Notes: generated by a model not told the origin, from the sequence alone. Shown: positions 24,266 to 37,729, counted from the stretch's first letter. The stretch: DNA of 64,000 nucleotides from Himantopus leucocephalus (GCA_003993805.1 RSEF01000031.1:52193907-52257906); one strand, 5' to 3'. A program made the numbers and translations.

Positions 24266-27200
24266 GAGCGTGGGTGCCTTGAAATTGGTTTATAATAGAA
24301 AAGGAGACAGCTTGTGTGATAACACGAGCTTGTACCTGTAGCAGTCAGCCAGGAACAGAGCTCTCATTTGTCCTGTGTTTCAGTCTACTATTCAGTTTCC
24401 AGAGTCACACCTCTTCTCACTTAAGCATTTTGGGAATGTCAGAGAGCATTGGATGCTACTTTGCTAGGGACTACGTAAGGATTAATCATCAAGTGATAGG
24501 TCTGATAAGTTCTTGCAGATGTCAACATAATTCAGTGCTCTTGGTCACGGTGACGTCTAGTATGCAAAAATATTTCCAGATGTGTATGGTTGTAGGTAGA
24601 TAAAATTAAAATAATTTTCACAGTGGATATGTTGAAATCAGCTTGTGGAAGTGATCGAGGTGCATGTTGAGTTGCAAGTGTATGGCTTCAAGTGTGATCA
24701 GTTCTGCATCAGTACACTAAAAATGCAAAGGAATAAAATATATCATTAATATTTCCTTCTGGAAGAATTTTTTCTTTATACAGATACAGTATGATTGGAT
24801 AATTCCAAAGTAAATCTGTAAGATGGGGTTCGTTGATCTTTCTGTAAGACAAACCTGATTTCAGTTCATAGTCTGCGTAAGAATTTAAAAATATCTTTTC
24901 TTCCACTGTCTTTTAGAAAGTTATAATCTTTCGTGAAATGCTCACTATATTCTTGTGTTTATAAGTTTCTTGGGCTTAGCTTTCCACCTCCACAGGAAAC
25001 TAATTGAAGATATTGTCAGATACATTAGAAAGTAGAATTGATTTGGCTGCAGTATTAAATGACCTACTAATAATTTTTGACATAAAAATAACCTGTAACT
25101 CTAGAGATAAAATGGATAAAGTGAACAGAAATTAAATAAATCATAAAGTGAATGCAAGTGGGAAGTGAACATTGATGCACATTTTTAGTACTGTTTTGTA
25201 AAGATTTTTTGGGACAGGCTACATTCAGTAACAGAAAGGGTCCTAACTTAGATTGTGGTAACATAATTTTGGGCTGAATTCCAATATTCAGGAATGCATG
25301 TGTTCTTGATCCTTCATTACAACTCATAATTTTAGGAATATTATGTTGGGAAAATAAGGCACATTAGCCAGAAGCACAAATAGCAGGAGAAGCCACAATT
25401 TTCATTTCCCCTCAACCCAGCCAAAAACAGATTATTTGGCTGACTATCAAAAGGAGCAGCAGTAATTGTTTCCAGTATCAGTGGAGGCATTTTGCTGTTT
25501 AAAAAACCCAAAGCTTCCATTGCATTTAGTCAAGAAAAGGCTTGGTCTCTGCCATCAATTAGGGGACAAAAATGGGGTTCTCATGGCAAGCTGTAGGTTG
25601 CTGTCTGCCCATGCCTTGCTGTTGCCCATGGATTGCTTCGGGTCCTGCCGGTGCCTCTGCAGTAGCTGCTTGTCCTCTGCAGGCTCTGCTTGTCCTGGAC
25701 GCAGGAGCTGGCTGCAAGAGCAGCTTCCCAAGCCTGGGTCATGAATGCGGCACGACCTGCTGTTGCATGTGATGAAGTGCCCAGGAGCTCAGCCAGATTA
25801 GAGCGACTTTGTGAACACTGGCCAGAAGTTCATCCCAGGTTTACAACCTAGTCTCAAGTTTGTAGAAGAGAGAAGTGGAAAAGGAGAAGCATGGAGAACA
25901 GGATTATGGGCAAACTGTAGATGGCAATGCGACGACTCGTCACTTGCTGCCAAACTCCGTGGTGACATGCTGGTCTCCTCCTGCCTCTTCCATCTGGACG
26001 AGGCCTTGAGCAGAACAAAGGGGGAGTGCCTGTCAGTCTGTGTGCCCATTGCGCAGATTATTGACTGACAGTAGCAGTGGCGATGAAGACGGCCAGTCAG
26101 TATGTGATCACAGCACTGCATGTTGTATAGGGCAATAAATGCGGCTTTGTGTTTGATGTAGGGCAAGTCACCCTCAATGCAGATTGTCTGCACTGTTCTC
26201 ATGGCATAGAGATAATGGTACCAAATTCTCTTGTCATAGAACAAGTTGCTTTTAGGCAAAAATCTGTCTCATTGCTAATCGCGCCTTTTCATTTTATTCG
26301 CTTGGCTGTTCTGTTCACTTTATTTTATCTGATATATGATGAATTTAAAATGTCTTTCATGTGTCTTTCTATTTTATGATACCCATTCACCGAACACAGA
26401 ACTCTGCTCAGAGCTCTCCAGGCTAGCAACTGTGGTGTAATTATAAATTGCACACAAGCATGCTGCGCACTGTTGCTGATGTCCGTTTTCTTTATCCACA
26501 TCTAGCTGATAAAATGGCCTACTTAATGTTTCTGTGAAGTACTGTAAAAAATTACACAAACTAGATCTTAGGAAGAAATTTCCTTTTCAGACAATATTTT
26601 GATATCGTTGTTCAGTAGAAATTGTCAGTACTTCCTGCTTGATATATTTGTTACCGGTACCAACTGTATTGAGCCACTTGTCTAATGGAACATGGCTCTT
26701 CTTCTGAATGACCCACCCCTCCAAAAGAGCAAAGGACCCCTTCACGTGAACTTCTGTTGGGAAATTGACAAACACCAACATGAACATGAACCAATCCTGG
26801 TGACGTGGTTTATAAATGGACATCAGAACAGGCTTTTACACAGTATTTTCTGAGTCAAGCTGTTTCATAGCATCACCGACTTTTTAGAAATAACTGCTTA
26901 ATTAACTGGACATGCTAAGTATTATACTGTTTTCACGCAGGATTTCCATTACAGCTTTCTGTATGTCCCATTTGACAAAAAAAAAAGGTATTTCTTCTCA
27001 CAATATTTATATTCAGTAGAAGGTTGAAGACACAAGCTAATATTTGAAGTTTGCATAAAATCATGAATTGTTGTGATCCTTCTTAATCACTGCCACATTA
27101 AGCAATTTTATGTGTAATTGGACCGTATCTTGGTGGTTAGACTGAGAAAGATGTGATTGCTTCCCAAAGTGTATAGGTAAAATTCATTAAAACACAGTAA

Positions 27201-27629
27201 ACGGTAGTGTACAGAGCTTTACTATTAGCTTTTTTTCCTCTTCTCCTGATGCTTGTGCCCACATAGCTTAATGAGAAGTAGTACGCTGATGGACATGTGC
27301 ATGCTGCATGATTAGTTTTTCAGTCATAATTTCATAGGAAGAAAGGATCTGCTATGCTTTTTGGACATCATCAACATAAATATTTATGAAGAGCTAACAA
27401 TATCCTGACATACTGTCCTCTTATTATAAATGTAGCATGGGCTATGAAGTTTATTTTATAAACCTCGGTTACCAAGAGTATTTCTTGGTTTTAGGATTGT
27501 TTTAGAAATAAAGTAGAAAACCCACATAAGTTAACCTCTCCAAATCTGATTTAGTGAAGGCATTTTAAATAATTTATTTCATTGTTAAACTGAAAGGTGC
27601 TGTATTTTATAGAAGAGCAAAAGTGTCAG

Positions 27630-27785
27630 GATTTTACTTGTCACACAGGAAGAAATCTTCCCTACCTCTTGGTGGAAAGTTCTCCTGGCATTTGCCGTAC
27701 CTGGAGTTTCTTGTAATCTGCTGCCTCTTTGAGTTTGCCTGCCAGCAGAACACAAGGCTGGGTTAGATGGGCTCAGTCACGTGGA
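27630..27785 (+). mobile_element. Probable ancient L3-like CR1 3'-end remnant
   Basis: Contains 'aggaagaaatcttccctacc' followed by 'aaggctgggttagatgggct', in the order seen near the 3' ends of old amniote CR1/L3 elements, where a 'gggctagatgg' block closes the UTR. Diverged and short, with fuzzy ends. Confidence 0.4.
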
Positions 27786-28304
27786 ATGGAAAAAGGAAAT
27801 GTTTTCTTGAGAAACCGTGAGCAAAAAGAATAGAAAAAGGTTCATCAATGTCCGAGGTGTTTTCTTAACCTTCAGCTTGATACCCCCAGAAGAGACAGTG
27901 CCTTCAGGGCAGGTTTTTCTCTCCTTAAGGAAGTTTCTTTCGGAGTACTAGGTGTCATAACCATAGACTAGAAAAGCAGAAAGCAAGCGAGCCATTTCAC
28001 TTAGAAGTTAACTGCTGGCTTTTGTTGGTTAGTCAAAGCACGTGAGGGTCCCAGGTTTGCTGCTTAATAGGCAATGACTTAATGACCCTGGTGCCATCTA
28101 TTTGGTTTACTTGATCTAGTGGAAAGAGGTGCGGGTATCACTTAACAGTGGAACTATAAACATTTTTGTGATTTGCGTTCCTGAGGGTCTCAGTTACTAT
28201 TTGTGCCAAGAAAAGAAAAAAAGAAATGCAGCTAACGGTCAGCGCCGTGGCCCTTTTCAGCTAAATTTATGTAAATCCAATTTATTTTGACCCACTACTG
28301 TTCT

Positions 28305-28412
28305 GGAGCACGGTGGCAAAATGGTTAAGACATCTTGCTATGGAAAGAAGGTGTTAATTTCAGTTCTGCTCTGGATTTACATAAAATTAAGCCTTCAGTC
28401 CATCTGTGAATA
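28305..28412 (+). repeat. MIR-like tRNA-derived SINE remnant
   Basis: A degraded A-box-like 'tggcaaaatggttaagacat' is followed about 30 bases later by 'aatttcagttctgctctgg', where a B box and 'cctgctctg' stand in MIR-type SINEs, and then by 'cagtccatctgtgaa' at the place of the 'ctcatctgtaaaat' tail. The order and spacing fit, but identity is low. Confidence 0.45.
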
Positions 28413-28927
28413 TTTATCTGGTCATTTCTGCTGAGGAATCAAAGGTGGCAAAATGAGATGCTTGACACATCACTGACTTTTTTGTCTGTGACTACAAAAG
28501 CTGGTATGCTTTAACTATGTTAATCTGATATGTCAGTTGGGTTTGGCATGGGTTTTTAACCTTTCAAAACTGCATAGCACCACCTCTCCACCTAAACGAC
28601 ATTTTTTTTTTCATTAGCAGTTGGAATAGTCAAAACTTCTACTGCTCTTTCTTCCAGATCCCTTTTCATAACTCATCTCTAAAACAGGCTTCAGAGATAA
28701 TAATTCCTAGTTTTAATTCTTGAATTGGAATATTAAAACATGTTTATAGTCCTCATTTATATTTGCTCCTCTGATAGTCTTTTGGGCTTTTTTAGTTGCC
28801 TTCTTCGTTTTGCAACCTTTTCATCCTTTTGTCTCTTATTTCGGCTTGGGGATAGAGGTCATGCTTTCTGCTGATGTTTAATTGCTTCAGCGCAAGGTGC
28901 TTGATTGAAGCCTCTGCTTAGTACCAA

Positions 28928-28956
28928 TACATATATATGTATATATATGCATATTT
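28928..28956. repeat. AT-rich (ATAT/TGTA) microsatellite
   Basis: About 29 bases of alternating A and T with interspersed TGTA. Confidence 0.8.
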
Positions 28957-31900
28957 TAAAAGAATTGAGAATTTTCATAAGATGGGCGATGTAATGAAGC
29001 CATTTCTGAAGCCAAATAATTGCCAAGCGAATTCTAAAATTAGAGGTGCTTTTCTTAAAAAGAAAAAAAAAGAGAAAAGAAAAACAAAAAATAAACCAAC
29101 AGGTGTCAGCAAAGACCATGTAACAAAACATTGGGTCAAATCACATCAACAGTATATGCTGCGCTCATGACAAATCCCTGTTGTTTTTCATTTAATTCTC
29201 TCAAAAGATCTTGAGATCCTATTTGTGATCAGTCAACTCAAAATCCAGAATATCACACCCATGTGTTAAGATTGAATTGAATTGCTTTCAGTAGAAAACG
29301 CAAGAAATCCCTTAGAGGTAATGTCAATTCCATCTTAATGAATTGTTCTCCCACACTATAATCCAAGTGAGGTCTTTTGTGGATTTTTAAAATGCCATTG
29401 ATTTTTTTTTTTCTTTTTTTTTTGGCTTGCAGTGAACAGAGCCTTTAGAAAGTCCATTCAGCTTTTAGGATTTTTTTGTTCTGGCATGGTGATGGTGGGG
29501 TTTTTTTGTTTGTCCCAGTTCTTAGGTAAGTCTGTGTCCAAGAGCAGTATGTCAAAAAGTTCCTTTGCATCTCTCATTGTTACGTATTGGCAGGTTTGTC
29601 ACTTGAGGGTCAAAATAAAGCTCATTCAGCCAAGGCTATGGCAGCCACAGTAGCAAGCCTCGGGTCAGTCCCACCACTTGAGATTTGCCGCAGGGCAGTC
29701 AGTTGGAATTCATTTTGCATTTGTTCCACTGAACATTATGGCTCTTAGACTGCAAAGAGGGAAAAGTTGTGGGTAGACTACGGTGTGTTATAAGGATTGT
29801 TTCCTTCTTGTGCTCATTTTCTCTTTTTGCGTTAAAGTGCTTATTACCAATGAGGAGACAAATCTTATAAAACAAGAAAATCCATTACTTGTAATGGCAT
29901 TGCTTCTAGTGGTTTATACTTGTTTATTTTTAAGATCAATGATAAATCCTTCAACCTGTATCCGCTGCCTTGAAGTTCTTAGGAAATACTAGTAGTGCTG
30001 AGAGGCCTAATCTCTTTGGCTGAATGTAAATTGTTTGAAAATAGTATCCTTTCTATGCCTGTGAAAGATCCTTTTTTTGAGAAAGTCAGATTCAAGAGGT
30101 TGTAACTCGTTATGTCAGGTCTGAATTGATAGTTGAAAGCATTTTAGAGGTCTGCAGAGCTCATGGTGAATCTCTTGCTGTACTGCGCGAAGTCGAGTTG
30201 AACATACTACTTTAGGAAAAAAGAACACAAAGGCGAATGAGGTTGATTTGGGTCAATAAGTGGATTTGTCAGGCAAACTGGTAATGTTCAGCTGTTACAC
30301 ATTTTCAGTGCAGTTCTGTCACAAGGGTGGGAACTCGCAAGTGAACCTAAGGTTGAATTGTTTCTGTGTTCTCTAAAGAAAAACAGAAACCCTTGCATTT
30401 TTCTTTACTTCAATCTAAAGCATAGCAAATTATATCTGAGAGAGCTATTATAGAAGGTAGAGATGGTCAGACTTCAGTGGTTTCTGAGCAAGTCTTTTCC
30501 ACTAGTATTTTTAATTGTAATTTTTTAATCTTCTTTTTTTTCTTTTTTTCTGTAATATATGTTTGTGTAGGAGATTAAACTGAGGTTCAAGTATAGTTAA
30601 CTCATAAGGTTAATAGAGGAATAATAAGCTACTGATGACACCAATAATGTGCTAACCCTTTTAATGACATGACTCTGAAAAAACAGGAAGTCAAGCAAGA
30701 AGGAAAGTGCCATTGCACCTATGTTTTATTAGCTACAATCACCTTAATTTTAAATGTAATATCTATATTATTCTAAAAAATCTGGCCACTAATAGAAACC
30801 TACAAGCAAAATTATTGCCAGTAGAATTTCTTACTCTCTGCACTCACATGTACTTTGAGAACTGTCTTTAAAAATTAATGAAAAGAAGTGATCTGATAAG
30901 GTGTTTAAGGAGTGTTGTTTCACAGGTTGACATCTTCGGAGGCAGAAGCCTCCTATCCACTGAGTAAGTGTATCATTGCCAACACATCTCACTCGTGATG
31001 GGAAGTAGCCTCTGTTAACTTTGAGAGAGTAGTTCTGTCTCCATTCGCGTTTAGTCCTTGGAGTAGTGAAAAGTGGTAACAAGAGTAGTAATGGTGGTGA
31101 TGGGGTTCTGTTTGTGTTTTGAATAGCTGTGAATGAGGAACACAATGTGGGAAATCTCAGATCCATCCAGCTGGATCTGGTCCACCAGAAGAATATATCT
31201 AACCCATAATTTGCTCCATTTCCTTTCTTCACAGAAATCTGCTAGAAGTGTGTAGGGGCAGGCAATGGTGTGGACAACTTGGGTTAACAGCTTGCACTCC
31301 CTTATCCTTTCTCCAAGGTCTTGTAATCCATCTTCTGTCATGTGAATGGTGGTAATGTCAACTGCTCGTATGCGCTTTATCCCTTCTCATGTCACATGTG
31401 CTTTATTCTTTATCATGTGTTAACCATACACCAACCGTTTGACAGGGTTGTTGGTGTTTTGGTCACAAGGGATGCACATATGGGAGAAAAGAGGGACATG
31501 TGGCGTTTGATTGTCTTCAAAGAGACTTTGTGGTTTATGCTAACCAAAGGGTTCCTCACATCTGTCGTGAATCCACGAACATGCGTTGTGTGGTAATGAT
31601 TTCCAGTGACTACAGATAGGTGCCAGTTTAGAAGCGAAAGGCCACAAATCACATGGGCCTATGCCATTTCTTTATTATGTTTTTAGCAGAGAACTCACTC
31701 TTGAGAAAACATTTCGCAAGTTTGAGTAGTTTGCTTTGTTTTTTTATTTTTTTACCTTCTGCAGCGGGTTTGCTGTTCTGTTCGTATACGTAGTCTGGTG
31801 GTGGGTGAGTTGCCCGTGGTTGGTTTTGAAAGTGGGAGCACGCTCAGGGGAAAAAAGAGAATTCAGAGGACTGGGGTTGTAAAGCACAGCAGGGGGTGAG

Positions 31901-32324
31901 GCTTGATGAGTAAGGCTCAGTGCACTTCACTGCATCCCAGCATGGTTTTTGATGTGGTACGTACTGAAGCAGCTTCTCTGGATTAGGATGTAGGTGTTAT
32001 GGAACAAGTCGTTGAGTTGTGATCTGTTGTCTGTATACCTGGCTATCTCTGTTACGAAAAAGTTCACCGGTGGGTCAGCTGCAGTTCTGCTCTTCCTCAT
32101 GCGTGCCAGGCTGGTTCTTGGCATTTTTGATATGTGTTATATGGCTTCTTTCAGTTTCTTACAGACTTAAAATGAGGGTATATTATTTTAAACTGAGTTA
32201 TTTTGGAGTTGCCTTCTTGCTTCGTGGGCATGCTTTTGGTTGTCCTCTTTTCCAGACTTTTGGTGTTTAAAGTCCTCCAATACTTAGTGCATTGAAGAGT
32301 CTCTTTGATATTTGTCTCCACTTG

Positions 32325-32596
32325 TAATGATCCTGGGCTGCATCAGAAGTGTGGCCAGCAGGTCAAGGGAGGNNNNNNNNNNNNNNNNNNNNNNNNNNNN
32401 NNNNNNNNNNNNNNNNNNNNNNNNNNNNNNNNNNNNNNNNNNNNNNNNNNNNNNNNNNNNNNNNNNNNNNNNGGCCGGGTTGGACGGGGCTTGGAGCGAC
32501 CTGGGCTGGTGGGAGATGTCCCTGCCCAGGGCAGGGGGTGGAACTAGATGATCTTTGGGGTCCTTTCCAACCTAAACCATTCTATCATTCTATATT
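32325..32596 (+). mobile_element. CR1 LINE 3' end, interrupted by an assembly gap
   Basis: Left of the gap, 'atcctgggctgcatcagaag' and 'gtggccagcaggtcaaggga' are CR1 ORF2 sequence. Right of it, the 3' UTR blocks 'gggttggacggggcttgg', 'gatgtccctgcccagggcag', 'actagatgatctttggggtc' and 'ccaacctaaaccattctat' are in order, ending at 'tcattctat'. In an intact CR1 these two parts are separated by roughly half a kilobase, more than the 100 Ns present. Confidence 0.92.
32373..32472. other. Assembly gap (100 N)
   Basis: Exactly 100 undetermined bases, the conventional placeholder for a gap of unknown size, inside a CR1 copy. Confidence 0.99.
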
Positions 32597-35221
32597 TAGG
32601 CTTCAGTACCTTCAGGGTCTTTGTAACTTTAAACATGTTGGTCTCAATGGCTCTTAGTCTTTAATTTCTCTTTTCACATAGTTCTTTGCGGGTATTGATC
32701 TTTTGATCCTGTGGCTTCAGGATGCTGTATTGCAAAGATTTTACAGATTATGCTGCTAGCAGAATTTTTCAATGCTTTTTGGTAATTTAAAACAGTCCTG
32801 AAGAAAGTCTTCTATATGAACAATATAATCTTAAAAGAGCACAAGTCATAGAAAGCCAGGACCTTACCAGTTAATGTGTACTAGAGTTTTGTGTACCAGA
32901 ATACATTTCCACCGGGAGTTTCTGTTTTGCTCTACAGACTGCATGTAGCAGTATAGTCTTGGCCTCCATTGTGCAGAATATTTAGCAATGGGAGGGTAAA
33001 ATCTCAGCTCTGTCATAAGATGATGCGTTTCTCCTTTTTTTCTGTGGTCTTCTCTCTCTGTGTCCTTTTCTCTGTCCAACCAAGTCATCAAATTTAATTT
33101 CTCTCAAATTAAAATAGATTATGTTCTGGATCCACATGAAGGACCACTGTTCATGCCATAGGTCTATCCCCCAGTTATCCATAAGACTGTTGAGCTTTGC
33201 AGATGTCATATTTGGGGCTGTTAGCACTTTGAAAAGGTAATTCTGGAGGTATTCACACTGTTACATCCAACAGAAGTCAGAATAATGACTGTTTTAAGCT
33301 CCTCAGAAGCGCAGTTGTGAGCACGGAAGTTTGGTTCCTGTCCTTAGCCATATGTACTACTGCTCTTAACCTTGTCCACAGTAGATGAAGGAAAACTGTA
33401 ACGAGTGAATGCTAGCAGAGATTAGATATTTGGTTTTTTTAATATGCCCAGGATAGTCTGCTGTGTTTACTGTTCAGGACGTGTTCCACTCAGCTGTGGT
33501 CCCTGCTCTCATCAGCCTGCCTTCATTCTTGGAATTTTTCTAGTCCAACAAAAGTGAGAAAAGCTGTGACTTCATTTAGGGTGGAAGATCATTAGACTTA
33601 TGGGAAGCAGAACACTGGCTCCTCAGCTCACTGAGAGCAAATTGAAGTATAAGCCATTTAGTTTCCTTCCAAAGAGGACTGCTTTGTGCTGGAAAGAAAG
33701 TTTCTCCTATCCCACAGTTTGAATACAACCTTTTTGGAGGGTGGAAGTGTTAGACTAAGTGCCTTTTCATGGTTGGGAAGGATATTTCCCTTGCTATCAG
33801 AATAGGTGATGAGAGGCATGGAATTTTGGGGGGTTTGTGTTTGGTTTTTTCCCACCATTTCTCAGAGCAGGAAATAAGCACCCCTTGATAGCGCTTAGTT
33901 CAGATATTTACCCTATTTAGGATGTGTTTCCCTGATGGAGTGCACTTGGAAGTGAGTGAAGAGCAGAGACAGTGTAAAATGGGGTTGAAGTTTCCAGTGT
34001 CTCATACAAGAAATACAGAACTACTGTTTTTCCCTCCATTCATCAGGCAATTAATTTCACACACTTTGGGCAAGCCGTACTATTTGTTCTTTTTCCTTTC
34101 CCATCTCAGATGTGGTGCTGCCTGCTCATCAGCAACCTTATAACCTTGAATTACAATGCAGCATACTGCTTACGGTGTTGGCACCCCCTGTGAGTTGCAA
34201 GAGACATAGACAAAGCATAAATATCCCAGGTTAGTACGAATAACATGAGTAGGGCTCTCTAACGGGTGCTACAGTTTGCCTTGGCTTGTAGTGGACAGTT
34301 TGTTGCTTGATAGTTCCAGATGAGTTATTTACACTGGACTGGATTGAACGGCCTCTGTCACTAAATACCTTGGTCACGAGCAACCCTATGACCGATGATT
34401 AGTCCAGGAGAGTTTGCAGAGTGTAACCATGCTCACCTTCTCATGCAAGAGGTCACAAGACACTTTCCAACATCCTACAACAGTTTTCAGATCGTGAAGA
34501 TAAAATACCAGCATACACAAGCTAATACTACTACTTAAAGAAGTTGTGGCTATTTAAATTGCATAGATTTGTAATAGTAAGTCTAACTAGTGCTATATAA
34601 ATAATATAGCACAGTTCCCTTCTCTTTTCAATGCCTACAGAGAAGATATTTTAAAAGTTAAAGTTTCAGAATTACAGATCAGACATAAAATCACAAGAAG
34701 TAATTCAAAGCATAACGTTCCAAAAGTAATGTTGTATTTGTAGTGTTTTCAGTACTTGCAGCCATATTCCTGGGTAGGACAGGATTTTGCCAGATGGTCC
34801 AGGCACATCCATGCTAAATGCACGAAACCTGGCCATTGTGATGATGTTTTCAAACCTGGGAAATCTGGGGGTTTGATGGACTTCAGGAAATCTTGTGTAT
34901 CACCTTCCATCCTTTAAAGCTGGCAGCGTACCAGCCATTGCTAGGATATCCCTGAACTTGCTGATCTGCTGCTGCCAAAAAAAAAAAAACCCTTCTTGTG
35001 GTCGTATATATACTGGGGCAGTTTTTCCTCAAGTCTGTCTGGGCCGTGGAGACCATCCAGGTGTTGAGCTGCCCGAGGATCATAATCTCACACTTGGCAC
35101 CCGAGACTCCAACCTACTATATCTTTCTCCATGTTTGCTTTTATTAAAAGCATTCATTAGGTTAAGTCTTCACTATACCAGAGAGCTCTACTGATTTAAC
35201 AGTCCCATCTTTAAGGCTGAT

Positions 35222-35400
35222 ATCTCTATTTATTATATTAGAGCAGTGCCTGAAGAGTCAGTTAGGATCAGAGCCCCATTGAGCCAGGCTGTGGAAAAAA
35301 TGAGTAAAGGTTTACTTCTGCCCTGAAGACATCACAGCTGAAATAGATGAGAGAGAATAGAAGAAATAGATGCAAACACATAGCTGCAAAAAAGGGTAGG
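35222..35400 (+). repeat. Ancient amniote interspersed repeat (unnamed)
   Basis: The order 'tatttattatattagagcag', 'ggatcagagccccattgagc', 'caggctgtgg', 'tctgccctgaagacatcaca' parallels a short repeat I know from turtles, crocodilians and birds, in which a T/A-rich start precedes 'ggccccattgtgctaggc' and a 'ccctgccccaaagagc' segment. I cannot place its family name with certainty. Confidence 0.45.
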
Positions 35401-37325
35401 TTTTTGCAAGTGGTGTCTAAAACGTATTTTCTTCATAGCAATTTTTTTCTCTTCTTAGTGTTCTTTTAGTGGTTTTGACGGTTAGTAGATGCCTGGATTT
35501 AGAGTGAAAAATAAAATTTCTGTGTTTGAGGCCATATTATCATTATACTCATTTTAATGTCTGTACAAGATCAGCATCTGAGGCTGCAGGAACTTAACTG
35601 CTTTACTTGTTGGCATTACACTGAAGTTGATTTCGGTGAACCATAAAAAGTTTGGCCCTGAAGGTAAAATTACACTGTATGCATGTTCCTAACATACTGC
35701 TTTGGGGATAAACATGTCTTAAATCAACTCATCGCTCACAGCTAAATTCCTTCTCCAAGTGCAGTTTCCCTGTAGATAGTAATGTTCAGTAAGACTGATT
35801 TTCTTTAAAACCATAAAGTTTTTTGAACATAATTCCATCAATAAACATATTTGAGCAGGGTAGCAAAAATTCGCATAATCCTAATAAGGATTTGGGGGTT
35901 TTGTGAAAGGAAGGGAGGGGCACGCGCCAACATTTTTAATTAGCTTTCATCAGTACCTCTAATTTGTTCAAATGTGTTCCAAACGTTTGCGTATTGTGTT
36001 TGTTCACATGTACATAATGAAAACGTTTGGACTTCATTGAAACTTTATTTGGTAATTGTGCATTTGGAAAATTAAAATTGAAGTTTATGATACCCTGGCT
36101 CCTACTTCCTTGGTTCATAGTGTGTTGTTAAGACGCCATCACTTGAGCTTTGTTACAGCGACGTTTCTGTTGTGGCTTAATGTGCTGTGGGTTCAGATGG
36201 CTGTAATTGTGGCCTTGAGGGGTTGGACTAAAGAATACCAGCTGGGTTTGTACCCGGATATTCTTGGATTAATATTTTGGGACTTAGATCTTGTCCTGCC
36301 TGGAATTTAAACATAGTTCCCCAAGCTTTAAAGGGAAGGCAAGCACCATTTGAGGCTCTTAATGAGCACTTTTCTCCTCTTTAATTTGCCTTTTTTTTTT
36401 CTTTTCCTTTTTTTAAACTTCTGTAGCCAGTGAATTCCAGGCAGTTACTTCCAAACCATTTTTACAGCCCCATATGGACAAAGCGCTTTAGTTTGTTCCT
36501 CAGCTTAATTCCCAAATTAATAATAGTTGGAAAGTTCTTACATCTCCATCTCCATTTTTCTTAGAATATATAAGAGTGAAAAAAAATTTCCCTAGATATT
36601 AGGCAAGCCTTTGAAGTGTGAACTTTGTTACATTTGAGACGGCAAGTCTTTCGTTGCAACTGGGTTGATTTTTTTTTTTTGGTTGCTCTTTGAAATAATT
36701 CCTTTTGTTTCAGGTCTAAAATTTCAATTTTATTTCTACATGGAGACAAGAGACTTAAACTCCCCCATAGAGGGGAATCAGTCAGGGTTCTTCTTCTATT
36801 TAGAAACCTTTGACCCATCCCTCCCCTGTTCGGTGAATAGAAATGGCAAGGCAACTTGTGCTAAGGGTGACTAAAGATCTGCTCTCCATGTAGCTCATGA
36901 AGTGAACCTGCAGGGGAGAGGGTTTCAGGAGTCCTGCTTATGGAAAAAATGCTTTTAAAGTATTCCTTTGCAAAAGAGAGTCTTTCTTGTACCCCTGAGT
37001 ATATATTAATTGGTTATAATCCGTAGTTTTGAGGCACATAATTATTCACACAGCAGCACATGATGGATTCACAGGTACAGTTACAATTTCTTTGTGCTGG
37101 CAAGCAGCCTTTTCTGAGGGACAGAGAAGACCTTTTTGTGTAGAGCTCTGAGTTCTATAATTAGTGGTATAGTAAAGAATTCAGATAAGTGGCAAAACAT
37201 ACACAAGCGCTCAGAAGTTCAACCAACTAGCCTTTAAGTTGTCTGCCTGCATATGTCATTACTGTAAGTGGTTTAGCGCGTGTTTGCATTTCTTTTTTAT
37301 CTTTTTTTTTTGTTTTTCCTTCCAG

Positions 37326-37391
37326 ATCATTACTAAATATGTTTATGAACTATTGCAAAAGGAATGCCACTTGAAGAAAGTAACTCTCCCA
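37326..37391 (+). CDS. FAM172A: FAM172A coding exon 4 (66-base symmetric exon)
   Basis: The acceptor is a TTTTTCCTTCCAG tract ending at 37325 and the donor is CCA|GTAAGT at 37392. The exon has 66 bases, both ends in phase 0, encoding IITKYVYELLQKECHLKKVT and LP (residues 104-125). The helix TKYVYELLQKE packs in the ARB2-like domain in other family members (inference from family knowledge). It is a small exon after a 22.9 kb intron and is frame-neutral if skipped. The adjacent exons join it without any stop. Confidence 0.96.
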
Positions 37392-37668
37392 GTAAGTATA
37401 ATTTATTTTTTGTTTCCCAAAGACATTACTTGTTTGAATCTGTGCAGGGCATTGTCTCCAGACACTGCCTTCGCATGCAGCATGTGAGTGCATCTGGAGA
37501 TATGCTTCACTTCACTTCTCATGTGTCTCTTTTCTCCGGCTGAGCTTTCCTTGCCGTACCAGGTACCAGAATTTCCAAAATGTGCTAGTTTTGATAGAGG
37601 AACCATAAGCTTTTTTGAAAAGTATTTATGAATGTTTTGAGACCTGTACAGCTGGTTGTAGAGAACGA

Positions 37669-37729
37669 ATCATAGAATCATAGAATTGTCTAGGTTGGAA
37701 GGGACCTTTAAGATCATCAAGTCCAACNG
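37669..37729 (-). mobile_element. CR1 LINE 3' tail, minus orientation, about 60 bases
   Basis: 'gaatcatagaatcatagaat' followed by 'tgtctaggttggaagggacc', 'tttaagatcatcaagtccaa' is the reverse complement of an avian CR1 3' end with two copies of the terminal 8-mer. Extreme 5' truncation. One undetermined base at 37728. Confidence 0.93.

Larger units (their letters stand above)
14400..37325 (+). other. FAM172A giant intron between coding exons 3 and 4
   Basis: 22,926 bases. It contains the truncated LTR (15402), a GC-richer stretch at about 16350-16700 with several overlapping chance frames, a paired POU-like site (21253), a degraded unidentified block (23590-24265), a GC-rich patch at about 25570-25780, SINE/LINE remnants (27630, 28305, 35222), an AT microsatellite (28928) and a gapped CR1 (32325). 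The rest is unique-looking AT-rich sequence in which I see nothing specific. No extra exon fitting the FAM172A frame was found. Confidence 0.8.

Noticed and set aside
25798..26259. 153-codon minus-strand frame
   Set aside because: No recognisable domain, a competing + strand frame at 25811-26068, and locally raised GC explain the lack of stops.
30831..31341. Two overlapping minus-strand frames (133 and 96 codons)
   Set aside because: They are mutually exclusive, match nothing I know and show no splice signals or start context.
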